Source: Hominimerdicola alba (GTDB lineage Bacteria > Bacillota > Clostridia > Oscillospirales > Ruminococcaceae). Taken from it: a DNA stretch of 64,000 nt. Under the pieces are notes generated by a model. It was not told the DNA's origin, did not search any database, and saw only the letters and a program-made list of their open reading frames with translations. Positions 53,117-61,297 of this stretch are shown piece after piece (the stretch's first letter is position 1; every line of letters starts with the position of its first letter). The DNA lies in NCBI RefSeq assembly GCF_900109655.1, contig NZ_FOAT01000015.1:34447-98446 (forward strand), given 5' to 3'. The position numbers were made by a program, and so were the translations under genes.

Positions 53117-53158
53117 CAAAACGAGCGTATGCATACGGTGGCATACGCTCGCATTTTT
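53117..53158. terminator. Strong hairpin terminator after the rtcB operon
   Basis: CGAGCGTATGC pairs perfectly with GCATACGCTCG over eight bases; T tails on both strands (CATTTTTGG on plus, TTTTGG on minus). The rtcB operon reads into it on the minus strand. Confidence 0.85.
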
Positions 53159-53224
53159 GGGCAGGTAGTTCGTATAACTCCTATTGCTTTCGGTCATCGT
53201 GGTACTTCACTGACTATCAGCCTG

Positions 53225-53392
53225 CTATATCTCATAGCCCGCTTTGTGTTTCTGCTTTCTTGTGTATATTTTCCCGCTGGGCACTTTCTTTGTTACGGGT
53301 ACTGTCCCACCCCATGTCCTGCGGCTCATATTGTCTATTTTCCTGCGCTCTTTGGCGCTCATCTTTTCATAGGGTATGAATTTCTCTTCCAT
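53225..53392 (-). CDS. Small basic protein, 55 residues, cotranscribed with rtcB
   Basis: 55 residues starting MEEKFIPYEKMSAKERRKID and ending in a Lys/Arg-rich tail (KIYTRKQKHKAGYEI). ATG is preceded by AGGAGGAAATC, an excellent site, nine bases after the rtcB stop. High in Lys and Arg, with a helical N-half and no cysteine, membrane helix or known motif. The location right behind an RNA ligase and the basic composition suggest an RNA-binding partner, but that is a guess. Confidence 0.78.
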   Translation of the reverse strand: MEEKFIPYEKMSAKERRKIDNMSRRTWGGTVPVTKKVPSGKIYTRKQKHKAGYEI

Positions 53393-53401
53393 GATTTCCT
53401 C

Positions 53402-54634
53402 CTATCTCATTCGCGAACGTCCGTGTCCCTCTTCTTCTCCTGCCTTGAAGTTGTATATGGGTTTGATGATATCCTCTATCTCACAGGTATCGCCTATATT
53501 TCCCACGATATCATCAATGCTCTTGTATGCCATGGGGCTCTCATCAAGGGTAGCCGAGCTTACCGAGGTGCTGTATATGCCCTTCATCTCACGCTTGAAT
53601 TCCGTCAGCGTAAGCTGAGCCTTTGCCGCCGAGCGGGACAGTATCCTGCCTGCACCGTGGGGCGCGGAATAATTCCAGTCGGGATTTCCCTTTCCCTTGC
53701 AGATAAGGCTGCCGTCACGCATATTTATGGGTATCAGCAGAACTTCTCCCGCCTGTGCCGATACCGCACCCTTTCGCAGTATCATATTATCTGTGTCGAT
53801 GTAGTTGTGTATGGTGGTGAACTGTTCCCTTACGTGCAGGCTCATACCGTCGATAATCTCGTCCATCATCGCCTGACGGTTCAGCATGGCAAACTGCTGA
53901 ACTATCTTCATATCATGTATATACTGCTCAAAAAGTTCACCCTCGGTATATGCAAGCTGCTTAGGTACATCAGTGCGCTTGGTGTTTTTCAGCTTGGTTA
54001 TCTCGGTCTGTATCTGCTTTTCCTTGCCCTCTTCTTTCAGCCGAACTATAAGCGCATTGATATCGGGCTTTGCACAGCCATTGAGACGCTTGTACGCTTC
54101 TTCCTGATAGTACTTCGCAACTTCAAGACCCAGATGCCTTGACCCAGAATGTATAACGATGTAAACAGCACCGTCGCTGCCCTTATCAGCTTCAATGAAG
54201 TGATTTCCGCCGCCCAGTGAACCAAGGCTGTGTATCGCCTTATCGTGATTTATGTGCTCAAAGCAGTAAAGCTCGGTAAGGTCTATCTTATTATTGAAGC
54301 GGTGAGGCTTCTTCCTTATATCAAAACCCGATGGTATCTCGCGGTATATCAGCTTATCCAGCTGCTGTACCTCGATGTGCTTTTCTTTCAGCTTTACTGT
54401 TTCCATTCCGCAGCCGATATCCACACCCACAAGGTTAGGTACTGCCTTGTCGGTTATGGTCATGGTAGTGCCGATAGTACAGCCCGCACCCGCATGGACA
54501 TCCGGCATTATGCGCACCCTCTGTCCCTGGGACATGGGCTGGTTCATAAGCTCAATTATCTGTGATACGGCAGTTTCATCGCAAATATCGGTGAAGACCT
54601 TTGCTGTGCCGTACTTTCCGTTAAGTTCAAACAT
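53402..54634 (-). CDS. rtcB: RNA-splicing ligase RtcB
   Basis: 410 residues from MFELNGKYGT (AAAGGAGATAAAT upstream); eight further open codons have no ribosome site. Metal and active-site motifs: RIMPDVHAGAGCTIGTTM, VGVDIGCGME (metal Cys), SLGGGNHFIE, HSGSRHLG, and YSAPHGAGRILSR, whose His takes the GMP in the ligation reaction. RtcB joins 3'-phosphate or 2',3'-cyclic phosphate ends to 5'-OH ends and repairs cleaved tRNA or mRNA. No archease gene is seen beside it. No promoter of its own is visible; the unit at 54705-54912 lies just upstream. Confidence 0.95.
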   Translation of the reverse strand: MFELNGKYGTAKVFTDICDETAVSQIIELMNQPMSQGQRVRIMPDVHAGAGCTIGTTMTITDKAVPNLVGVDIGCGMETVKLKEKHIEVQQLDKLIYREIPSGFDIRKKPHRFNNKIDLTELYCFEHINHDKAIHSLGSLGGGNHFIEADKGSDGAVYIVIHSGSRHLGLEVAKYYQEEAYKRLNGCAKPDINALIVRLKEEGKEKQIQTEITKLKNTKRTDVPKQLAYTEGELFEQYIHDMKIVQQFAMLNRQAMMDEIIDGMSLHVREQFTTIHNYIDTDNMILRKGAVSAQAGEVLLIPINMRDGSLICKGKGNPDWNYSAPHGAGRILSRSAAKAQLTLTEFKREMKGIYSTSVSSATLDESPMAYKSIDDIVGNIGDTCEIEDIIKPIYNFKAGEEEGHGRSRMR

Positions 54635-54704
54635 ATTTATCTCCTTTGTGTCTGTCAACTGTTTATTTACGCCGTGTGCGATTCAATATGTCGTTTAGCA
54701 TAAA

Positions 54705-54737
54705 TAAAAAAGGTGTGTTCCCATAAGGAAACACACC
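54705..54737 (-). terminator. Terminator or attenuator before rtcB
   Basis: Minus strand GGTGTGTTTCC pairs with GGGAACACACC around TTAT, followed by TTTTTTATTT. It lies 70 bases before the rtcB start. Confidence 0.9.
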
Positions 54738-54758
54738 CTGTATGCTAATTTTTCCAGC

Positions 54759-54833
54759 TTAACGCTGAATGCACCGGCGAGTCTCCTGAATTATTATGTT
54801 GTTTGCTTCACTAAACTGATATATCTTTTTCAT
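54759..54833 (-). CDS. 24-codon ORF, possible leader peptide of rtcB
   Basis: 24 residues, starting MKKIYQFSEANN, with three consecutive Ile codons (ATA ATA ATT) and a paired Arg (CGC CGG) before the stop. A moderate ribosome site (AAAGGACGGTGAG) precedes the ATG. It lies between a full-consensus promoter (54884-54912) and the hairpin terminator (54705-54737), inside a transcript of about 170 bases. It could be a leader peptide controlling read-through into rtcB, a free small protein, or a chance ORF in a small RNA. Confidence 0.5.
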   Translation of the reverse strand: MKKIYQFSEANNIIIQETRRCIQR

Positions 54834-54883
54834 CTGACTCACCGTCCTTTCGTAGTTTTATCTTTGTCCTGCTGACATGGCTT

Positions 54884-54912
54884 ATTATACCCGAAGATAT
54901 CAGATTTGTCAA
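54884..54912 (-). promoter_or_regulatory. Consensus promoter upstream of the leader ORF and rtcB
   Basis: Minus strand TTGACA (54907-54912), 17-base spacer, TATAAT (54884-54889): full consensus. Confidence 0.88.
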
Positions 54913-55064
54913 TACTGTACGTTATAAATTTTTCTGCGAACCAACGAACTGACCTGCAAAAGTATGAAATATCTATTCCGTAAGATGTCAGCACAGCTAT
55001 TACAAACGCCTATTTTTCCACAAAAAACGCCGAAGTGCCACGGCTTTTTTGTGAGAATAAATAG
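54913..55064. other. Intergenic stretch with a T-tailed inverted repeat
   Basis: No gene. At 55022-55052 an inverted repeat (ACAAAAAACGCCG with CGGCTTTTTTGT) reads as a terminator hairpin in both directions although no transcript in either direction is evident before it; it may insulate the two divergent promoters. Confidence 0.5.
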
Positions 55065-55093
55065 TTGACAATAAAATGCCGTTATGGTAATAT
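55065..55093 (+). promoter_or_regulatory. Promoter of the polysaccharide exporter operon
   Basis: TTGACA (55065-55070), 17-base spacer, TAATAT (55088-55093). Confidence 0.8.
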
Positions 55094-55139
55094 ATATAAA
55101 GATGTTGTGCCGCAGGCATGACCGATCGAGAGGTAAAAT

Positions 55140-55919
55140 ATGTTTAAAGAACAGATAGATACTTTCAAAAGATACCGATTTTTACTGAAAGAATTAGTAA
55201 AAAAGGGCATCAAGCTCAAATACCGCCGCTCATATCTCGGTATTTTATGGACGCTTCTTGAACCGTTGCTGACTACCTGTGTGCTGTCACTGGTGTTCGG
55301 CAAATTTTTCAAAAAAGGCGATCAGAGCTTTCCGGTTTACATATTGACAGGCAGATTGCTTTACACCTGCTTTTCAACAGGAACCAAAAACGCAATGAAA
55401 TCAATAAGGCAGCACGCCGGCATGATAAAAAAAGTATATGTACCAAAATACATCTATCCGCTTTCGGGCGTGCTTTTCAACTTTGTGATCTTTGCGATAT
55501 CGCTGATAGTGCTTGTGGGCGCTATGTTCGTTTTCAAAGTAAAGCCTACATTATGGATATTCACAGCTATCATACCACTTATTATGCTTTTCCTGCTCAC
55601 CTTTGGGGCAGGCATGATACTTTCCACAATGTCGGTATTCTTCCGTGACCTTGAATATCTCTGGGACGTTGCGCTGATGCTTATAATGTACACCTGCGCT
55701 ATCTTCTATGACCCGGATAAACTCGGTGCAAATCAGTGGATTTTCAAACTGAATCCTCTGTATGCGATAATAAAGGATTTCCGCTGTGCGGTCTACGGTG
55801 AGAATATGTTTGCTTCCCCCGCATGGGTGATAATGCCCGCGGCAATAAGTGTACTTTCCGTCATCGTCGGCGTGCTGATGTTCAAAAAGCATCAGGATAA
55901 TTTTATTCTTCATATATAA
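55140..55919 (+). CDS. ABC-2 type permease of a polysaccharide exporter (TagG/Wzm-like)
   Basis: 259 residues. Amphipathic N-terminus (FLLKELVKKGIKLKYRRSYLG) as in O-antigen and teichoic acid exporters, followed by six membrane helices (about 33-55, 63-80, 108-130, 140-165, 172-192, 230-250). It forms the membrane channel for a lipid-linked glycan. Followed 55 bases later by its ATPase. Start ATG follows GAGAGGTAAAAT. No glycosyltransferase genes lie in the window, so the glycan is unknown. Confidence 0.93.
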   Translation: MFKEQIDTFKRYRFLLKELVKKGIKLKYRRSYLGILWTLLEPLLTTCVLSLVFGKFFKKGDQSFPVYILTGRLLYTCFSTGTKNAMKSIRQHAGMIKKVYVPKYIYPLSGVLFNFVIFAISLIVLVGAMFVFKVKPTLWIFTAIIPLIMLFLLTFGAGMILSTMSVFFRDLEYLWDVALMLIMYTCAIFYDPDKLGANQWIFKLNPLYAIIKDFRCAVYGENMFASPAWVIMPAAISVLSVIVGVLMFKKHQDNFILHI

Positions 55920-55974
55920 AAACATCTGCCCTCTTTGCATGATTGCATAGAGGGCATAATGAAAGGAAAACTCA

Positions 55975-56712
55975 ATGTCTAAATATGCGATAGAGGTCAA
56001 GAACGTCGGCATGAAGTTCAATCTCAGTCAGGAAAAACTTGACAGCCTTAAAGAATACGTGATAAAAATGCTGAAAGGTCAGCTGAAATACAACGAATTC
56101 TGGGCGCTTAAAAATGTGGATTTCAAAGTTGAAAAGGGTGACCGAGTTGGTATCCTTGGTCTGAACGGTGCGGGCAAAAGTACCCTGCTGAAAGTAATAG
56201 CAGGAGTTTTCAAGCCTACCGAGGGCGAAGTTATCAGACACGGCAGGATCGTACCTCTGCTTGAACTTGGTGCAGGATTTGATGCTCAGTACACAGGTGC
56301 CGAAAACATTTATCTTTACAGCGCAGTGCTTGGCTATTCAAAGGAATTCGTGGACAAGAAATTCGATGAGATAGTTAAGTTCGCAGAGCTTGAAAAATTC
56401 ATAGATGTTCCCATAAAGAACTATTCCTCGGGTATGAAAACAAGGCTGGGATTCGCCATAGCGACCCAGATCGAACCCGATATACTGATACTTGACGAGG
56501 TTCTTTCCGTAGGCGATGCAAAGTTCCGCAAAAAAAGTGAAGCCAAGATCATGAGTATGTTCAAGTCCAACGTTACGGTACTGTTCGTATCCCATTCCCT
56601 TGATCAGGTAAAGAGGATATGCAACAAAGCGATACTTCTTGAACACGGCGAACTCATCGCCGCAGGTGACATCGATGAAGTTGCAGCCATTTATGAGGAA
56701 AAGACGAAATGA
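55975..56712 (+). CDS. ATP-binding protein of a polysaccharide exporter (TagH/Wzt-like)
   Basis: 245 residues. Starts with the FNLSQEKLDSLKEYVIKML region typical of the Wzt/TagH family, then Walker A GLNGAGKST near residue 64, the family-specific VPLLELGAGFDAQYTGAENI, signature NYSSGMKTRLGFAI, Walker B ILILDEVLSVGD and H-loop VSHSLD. No C-terminal carbohydrate-binding domain follows, so it is the short form. Works with the permease encoded before it. Confidence 0.95.
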   Translation: MSKYAIEVKNVGMKFNLSQEKLDSLKEYVIKMLKGQLKYNEFWALKNVDFKVEKGDRVGILGLNGAGKSTLLKVIAGVFKPTEGEVIRHGRIVPLLELGAGFDAQYTGAENIYLYSAVLGYSKEFVDKKFDEIVKFAELEKFIDVPIKNYSSGMKTRLGFAIATQIEPDILILDEVLSVGDAKFRKKSEAKIMSMFKSNVTVLFVSHSLDQVKRICNKAILLEHGELIAAGDIDEVAAIYEEKTK

Positions 56713-56838
56713 TATAGCAACGAGATGCAGTGCAACAACCCTGCGTATACTGCCAAGGAAAAGAGCTTTATCTGACTAGCGCCAAAGAAGTAATCTATCC
56801 ATACCAAAACAATTGATACAGACGATACAGCGGATCAA

Positions 56839-56867
56839 CAGCCACATCTTCGTGTGTGGCTGTTTTT
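56839..56867 (+). terminator. Terminator of the polysaccharide exporter operon
   Basis: CAGCCACA pairs with TGTGTGGCTG over TCTTCG, then TTTTTA. Confidence 0.88.
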
Positions 56868-56989
56868 ATGCCCAAAGTTTCGAAATCAATATATTTTATC
56901 TAAATGTAAAATGCGAATATAATTTATATTGTTGTAATTCGGTAGATTAACAATATTAAGTATATAATCCTAAAATATGTGATTATAAA
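56868..56989. other. AT-rich intergenic stretch
   Basis: No gene. Noticeably more AT-rich than the flanking exporter genes, and it opens the region with the toxin remnant, as expected for transferred DNA. Confidence 0.4.
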
Positions 56990-57018
56990 TTGACATTCGA
57001 AATTGAACATGATATACT
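56990..57018 (+). promoter_or_regulatory. Promoter before the toxin remnant and immunity gene
   Basis: TTGACA (56990-56995), 17-base spacer, TATACT (57013-57018). Confidence 0.8.
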
Positions 57019-57054
57019 AACTTTTTTTGTGTTATCAATTATGAGTAATTCGCC

Positions 57055-57171
57055 ATGGGATATACATGGCATCATGATGAAGAATTTGAGCTTGTAGATT
57101 CTGAACTACATGATTTGTCCAGATATATCGGTGGTCGTAAAATATGGGGCGGCGGAACAAGTGCAAGATAA
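57055..57171 (+). pseudogene. C-terminal remnant of a WHH (HNH/Endo VII-like) nuclease toxin
   Basis: 38 residues, MGYTWHHDEEFELVDSELHD then a GGRKIWGGG tail. This matches the extreme C-terminus of the WHH nuclease domain found at the ends of polymorphic toxins (usual form GYTWHHH..LV...H...GHTGG..IWGG). An in-frame stop lies just upstream (57046-57048) and no toxin body or delivery domain precedes it, so it is a broken tip. It is followed 17 bases later by an intact SUKH immunity gene, the usual neighbour of such toxins. The fragment alone should be inactive. Confidence 0.78.
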
Positions 57172-57188
57172 ATTGGAGGTAATGGAAT

Positions 57189-57620
57189 ATGAATTGGGTA
57201 CGTATAAAACCACTATTATCTGAACAGCTTATAATTGAGTTTGAAAATGAAGCCGGTTATCTGTTCTCTGCTGAATTCAAAGAAGTTATAAAAATTTATA
57301 ACGGCGCAAGTCCAGAATCAAAAAAGTTTCGCTACAAACAAGGTAACAGCATTGTATCAAGAGTTTTTAACAATCTTCTTTCATTTAATAAGGATGATCG
57401 TACAAATATATGGCGAACAAATCAGATCATACACAATGTATGGGGAGAAAATGGCGAGTTAGATCAGTATGTTGTATTTGCGAACGATCCATTTGGTAAC
57501 AAAATATGCTTTGACAAAACGAATGACCACATTGTTTTTATTGACCATGAAACATTAAGCATTGAACATGTAGCCGATAGTTTTTCTGAATTCATTGCAG
57601 GTTTGAAGGAAATCGAGTGA
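57189..57620 (+). CDS. SMI1/KNR4 (SUKH) superfamily immunity protein
   Basis: 143 residues, start ATG with GGAGGTAATGGAAT. SUKH pattern: an N-terminal helix ending LSEQLIIEFENEAGYLFSAEF, then the FKEVIKIYNGASPE segment, a mid-domain turn with YVVFANDPFGNKICF, and a C-terminal helix DSFSEFIAGLKEIE. SUKH proteins neutralise polymorphic toxin nucleases of contact or secreted systems. Encoded right after the WHH toxin remnant, forming an orphan immunity module that may still protect against kin carrying the full toxin. AT-rich codon use differs from the neighbours. Confidence 0.85.
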   Translation: MNWVRIKPLLSEQLIIEFENEAGYLFSAEFKEVIKIYNGASPESKKFRYKQGNSIVSRVFNNLLSFNKDDRTNIWRTNQIIHNVWGENGELDQYVVFANDPFGNKICFDKTNDHIVFIDHETLSIEHVADSFSEFIAGLKEIE

Positions 57621-57713
57621 TCCGAAAACGCTTTTATACAGACATAGTGACAAGTAACCATAAAGTAACCCAAATAGCAAGCAGAACCAAATTCGAAAAT
57701 TATAAAAATATGA

Positions 57714-57750
57714 ACAGCGATGTATAAGTTCCGGCTGCACATCGCTGTTT
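57714..57750 (+). terminator. Terminator of the SUKH gene
   Basis: ACAGCGATGT pairs perfectly with ACATCGCTGT over 15 bases, followed by TTTCCATTTTT. Confidence 0.75.
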
Positions 57751-57775
57751 CCATTTTTCAAAAAATCTCCACTAC

Positions 57776-57804
57776 TTGAAATCCAAATCATTAAATGTTA
57801 TAAT
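57776..57804 (+). promoter_or_regulatory. Promoter of the response regulator-ABC-kinase operon
   Basis: TTGAAA (57776-57781), 17-base spacer, TATAAT (57799-57804). Confidence 0.82.
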
Positions 57805-57825
57805 AAAAAGAGACGAGGTGGACTT

Positions 57826-58494
57826 ATGCCGAATATATTGATCATAGATGACGATGCACATATAAATGATATTGTTTCAAAAGCTCTGAAAGCTGAGGGT
57901 TACGAAGTATCACAAGCCTATTCGGGTACTGAGGCGCTTATGCTTTTATCTCACAGTAAGCCCGATCTGATATTACTTGATCTGATGCTCCCCGGATTAT
58001 CAGGCGAAGAGCTTCTTCCGCAGATAAAGGATATCCCCGTGATAGTTGTCAGTGCAAAAGCCGATGTGACCAACAAGGTCGAATTGCTTATAGGCGGTGC
58101 AGCAGATTATATCACAAAGCCCTTTGATATGCAGGAACTTCTTGCGCGGATAACCGTCCAGCTTCGCAAAAACGAGAGGTCTGCCGACAATGCTCTCATC
58201 AGATATCATGATATTACTCTTGATACAGACAAGCATATGATCAGCGCGTGTGACAAGGAACAAAAGCTCACAAGGACGGAATTCGCCATAATGAAACTGC
58301 TGATGACCAATCACGAACAGGTGGTCGCAAAGCTGACGATATTAGACCGTATCAGCATGGATACCCCCGACTGTACGGAAGATTCACTGAAGATACATAT
58401 CTACAATCTCCGTAAAAAGCTGAAAGCCATCACGGGCAGAGATTACATATCTTCGGTATGGGGAATAGGTTTCATGCTGACTGCGAAATCTTAA
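57826..58494 (+). CDS. OmpR-family response regulator
   Basis: 222 residues. Receiver domain with acidic pocket LIIDDD (residues 5-10), phospho-acceptor Asp52 in LILLDLMLPG, Ser near 76 in VIVVSAKAD and Lys98 in YITKPFD; C-terminal winged helix (about 128-222, LTRTEFAIMKLLM, HIYNLRKKL). Pairs with the histidine kinase three genes downstream. Likely controls its own operon and the ABC transporter, as in the bacitracin/lantibiotic resistance modules of Firmicutes. ATG follows GACGAGGTGGACTT. Confidence 0.95.
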   Translation: MPNILIIDDDAHINDIVSKALKAEGYEVSQAYSGTEALMLLSHSKPDLILLDLMLPGLSGEELLPQIKDIPVIVVSAKADVTNKVELLIGGAADYITKPFDMQELLARITVQLRKNERSADNALIRYHDITLDTDKHMISACDKEQKLTRTEFAIMKLLMTNHEQVVAKLTILDRISMDTPDCTEDSLKIHIYNLRKKLKAITGRDYISSVWGIGFMLTAKS

Positions 58495-58572
58495 CTTTTT
58501 CTTTACTATTATCTTTACTGTTTTCTTAACCATTTTATTATATACTGTTTTCAGAAAGGAAAGGTGATACCT

Positions 58573-59487
58573 ATGGAATATGTTCTGAAAACAACTGGTC
58601 TGTGCAAATCTTACCGACGATACAAGGTATTGAACGGTCTGACAATGAATGTGCCGAAGGGTGCTATATACGGATTCGTGGGAAAGAACGGCGCAGGAAA
58701 AACAACACTTATACGTCTGATCTGCGGATTGCAGGAACCTTCAGGCGGTGAGTACACTCTCTACGGTACAAAACATACTGACAGCAAGATAACAAAAGCC
58801 CGCAGACGTATTGGTGCTGTGGTGGAAACGCCTTCCATATATCCTGATATGTCAGCGAAGGATAATCTCAGACTGCAGTACCGCACACTTGGACTTCCCA
58901 ACTTTGACGGACTTGACGATATTTTGAAAATGGTCGGACTTGAACAAACCGGAAAGAAAAAAGCGAAGAATTTTTCCCTCGGTATGCGTCAGAGGCTGGG
59001 GATAGCAGTTGCGCTTTGCGGAAGCCCGGATCTGCTTGTGCTTGATGAACCTGTAAACGGTCTTGACCCACAGGGTATCGTGGAGATAAGAGAGCTTATA
59101 CTGAAGCTCAATCGTGAGAAAAATATTACAGTGCTTATCTCATCCCATATCCTTGATGAGCTTTCAAAACTAGCCACACACTACGGATTTATCGACGGGG
59201 GGAAGATCATCAGAGAGATGAGTGCCGATGAATTAGATGCTTTATGTCGAAAGTGTATGCGAGTAACTGTCAGCAGTACAGCGATACTGGCTAAAGTTCT
59301 TGACAATATGGGGCTGGAATACAGTGTTATCGATGATACCCATGCCGATATCTACGCAAAACCCAACATCACTCATCTCACCCTTGCCCTTGCAAAGGAA
59401 AACTGCGAGGTGCTTTCGTTTGAGGAACATGATGAAAGCCTCGAAAGCTTCTATCTGTCACTGGTGGGAGGTGTTGTAAATGCTTGA
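58573..59487 (+). CDS. ABC transporter ATP-binding protein (BcrA-like)
   Basis: 304 residues from MEYVLKTTGL, with AAAGGAAAGGTG upstream; three open codons beginning GTG precede it. Walker A FVGKNGAGKTTL near residue 38, signature NFSLGMRQRLGIA, Walker B LLVLDEPVNGLDPQG, H-loop LISSHILDEL, then a C-terminal accessory region. Sequence style is that of BcrA/lantibiotic immunity ATPases. Overlaps the permease gene by eight bases. Confidence 0.94.
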   Translation: MEYVLKTTGLCKSYRRYKVLNGLTMNVPKGAIYGFVGKNGAGKTTLIRLICGLQEPSGGEYTLYGTKHTDSKITKARRRIGAVVETPSIYPDMSAKDNLRLQYRTLGLPNFDGLDDILKMVGLEQTGKKKAKNFSLGMRQRLGIAVALCGSPDLLVLDEPVNGLDPQGIVEIRELILKLNREKNITVLISSHILDELSKLATHYGFIDGGKIIREMSADELDALCRKCMRVTVSSTAILAKVLDNMGLEYSVIDDTHADIYAKPNITHLTLALAKENCEVLSFEEHDESLESFYLSLVGGVVNA

Positions 59488-60379
59488 CCTGATCAATGCA
59501 GGGATCCACAGGTACGTGAAACGCCCTCTGACTTATATATGCTTTGCTGCATCACTTATTTGCGGACTCATGTATGTTTTTACATCAGTAGATGTCAGTG
59601 ATAGTGATGGTATCTTTTGTCCCGATGACATATACTTCATTTTCAGTATTATTGCAAATGCAGTTTTATGCATTATGAGTACCGGCACGGAATTCAGTGC
59701 GGGTGTTATAAGGAATAAGATATATACGGGACACAAAAAACATACCGTTTATCTTTCCGAATTGCTTATAACAGCCCTGATCTCAACCGTCATGTTTTGT
59801 CTTACAGCCATTCCTTTGGCTGCTTATCATATTGTTTATTTTCAAAAAATGGCACATATGATACTTTCACTGGCGCTGATATTTACAGCTTACATTTCTA
59901 TCAGTATTATGCTCGTGTTTGTATGCTTCATCACTGCGAACCGAACCGCATCCGCTATTATCGGAGGAATATTGATCTTCATGGTCAATTTTATCGGCTA
60001 TACCACTGTAGATGTGCTCAACGAACCTGAATTTCTCACCAAATATCATCAGGCTAACGGGGATTATTTTATGGTAGCAGGAGATGTGACCGGCATCGAG
60101 GATATGGAGGATATAGTAAAAATAACGCAGGAAGATAACCCTAACTATCTCCGTGGTATTCAGCGAAGCGTCGTAACGGTGATATACGACTGTAACCCAA
60201 ATGTATCCGTAAATTCATTTATGTCATACTGCTATTGTACAAATAGCTTTGAAGAATTGCATGGATATGAGAAAGATCATTATTCGGAAATGGTGAGATC
60301 CGAAATATCAATGTGTATAGCAGCAGTACTCATTACGCTCTGCGGTGCGGTGATCTTTAAGAAAAAGAATCTGAAATAA
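59480..60379 (+). CDS. ABC-2 type permease, six membrane helices
   Basis: 299 residues: helices at about 18-35, 55-72, 94-120, 130-155, 165-185 and 275-295, with a large loop of about 75 residues (FLTKYHQANGDYFMVAGDVT onward) before the last. The pattern is that of BcrB/lantibiotic immunity permeases. With the upstream ATPase it likely removes an antimicrobial peptide from the membrane or acts as a sensor for the kinase. Confidence 0.9.
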   Translation: MLDLINAGIHRYVKRPLTYICFAASLICGLMYVFTSVDVSDSDGIFCPDDIYFIFSIIANAVLCIMSTGTEFSAGVIRNKIYTGHKKHTVYLSELLITALISTVMFCLTAIPLAAYHIVYFQKMAHMILSLALIFTAYISISIMLVFVCFITANRTASAIIGGILIFMVNFIGYTTVDVLNEPEFLTKYHQANGDYFMVAGDVTGIEDMEDIVKITQEDNPNYLRGIQRSVVTVIYDCNPNVSVNSFMSYCYCTNSFEELHGYEKDHYSEMVRSEISMCIAAVLITLCGAVIFKKKNLK

Positions 60380-60392
60380 GGAAGTCATATTT

Positions 60393-61256
60393 ATGATAGT
60401 CTGTCTTGTCATTCTGAACATTCTGCTTGTATGTAAAATACTGATCATGCGAAGATCCGCAAAAGAGATCGCCGAGGTAATTCAGGACAGACTTACAACT
60501 GATACCAATACACCGATCACTATCACAAGTCATGACCGCCGTATGCGTGAACTGGCGATACAGATGAATCGGCAGCTAAATGATCTGCGAAAGGAGTATC
60601 TGCAATATCATCAGGGCAATACAGAGCTTAAAACTGCGATAACGAATATGTCACACGATATACGCACACCGCTGACAGCAATTATCGGAAATCTTTATAT
60701 GATACGCAAGACCGATGATATATCTGAGATAAAGGAATATCTCAGCGCGATCGAAGAACGCACCGAAAGTATGAAACAGCTGACCGAGGAGCTTTTCCGC
60801 TACTCTGTGATAGTATCGGAAGATGTTGAAACAGTGACAGAGGAAGTATATGTCAATCAGGTGCTTGCAGAGAGTATCGGCAGTTTTTATCCTGTGCTGA
60901 CAGAAAAGGGCATCACACCGAATATAAATATTTCCGATGCTCGTGTTATAAGAAAAATAAATAAGTCCGATCTCACAAGAGTATTCTCCAACCTGCTGAA
61001 TAATGCTGTGAAATACAGTGACGGCGATCTTGAGATCACGCTTTCAGAAGACGGCAAGATAACATTCGCAAATACAGCAAAAGAGCTGTCCTCCGTTCAG
61101 GTGGAACAGCTCTTTGACCGATTTTATACAGTTGAAGCTGCACACCATTCCACAGGACTTGGACTATCTATCGCACGGACGCTTGTGGAGCGTATGGGCG
61201 GGACGATAACGGCAGATTATGATAACAGTCGGCTGACAATAAAAATCACACTATGA
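60393..61256 (+). CDS. Sensor histidine kinase with a short membrane anchor
   Basis: 287 residues. One N-terminal membrane helix (about 1-18) and no extracellular sensor domain, then a coiled linker, HisKA with phospho-accepting His88 in NMSHDIRTPLTAI, and an HATPase domain (N box FSNLLNNAVKYSDG, F/G2 boxes LFDRFYTVE and STGLGLSIART). Without a sensor domain of its own, it may read the state of the ABC transporter encoded next to it, as BceS-type kinases do. Fourth gene of the operon. Confidence 0.94.
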   Translation: MIVCLVILNILLVCKILIMRRSAKEIAEVIQDRLTTDTNTPITITSHDRRMRELAIQMNRQLNDLRKEYLQYHQGNTELKTAITNMSHDIRTPLTAIIGNLYMIRKTDDISEIKEYLSAIEERTESMKQLTEELFRYSVIVSEDVETVTEEVYVNQVLAESIGSFYPVLTEKGITPNINISDARVIRKINKSDLTRVFSNLLNNAVKYSDGDLEITLSEDGKITFANTAKELSSVQVEQLFDRFYTVEAAHHSTGLGLSIARTLVERMGGTITADYDNSRLTIKITL

Positions 61257-61264
61257 TACTGCAA

Positions 61265-61297
61265 CGGCATAGAGAACACTCTCTGTGCCGTCTTTCT
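61265..61297 (+). terminator. Terminator of the histidine kinase operon
   Basis: GGCATAGAGA pairs with TCTCTGTGCC (one mismatch) over a five-base loop, then TCTTTCT. Marks the last chromosomal-type gene before the mobile element. Confidence 0.65.

Noticed and set aside
53060..54142. 360-codon plus-strand frame over rtcB
   Set aside because: Antisense shadow of rtcB; no ribosome site, and it runs through the hairpin terminator at 53117-53158.
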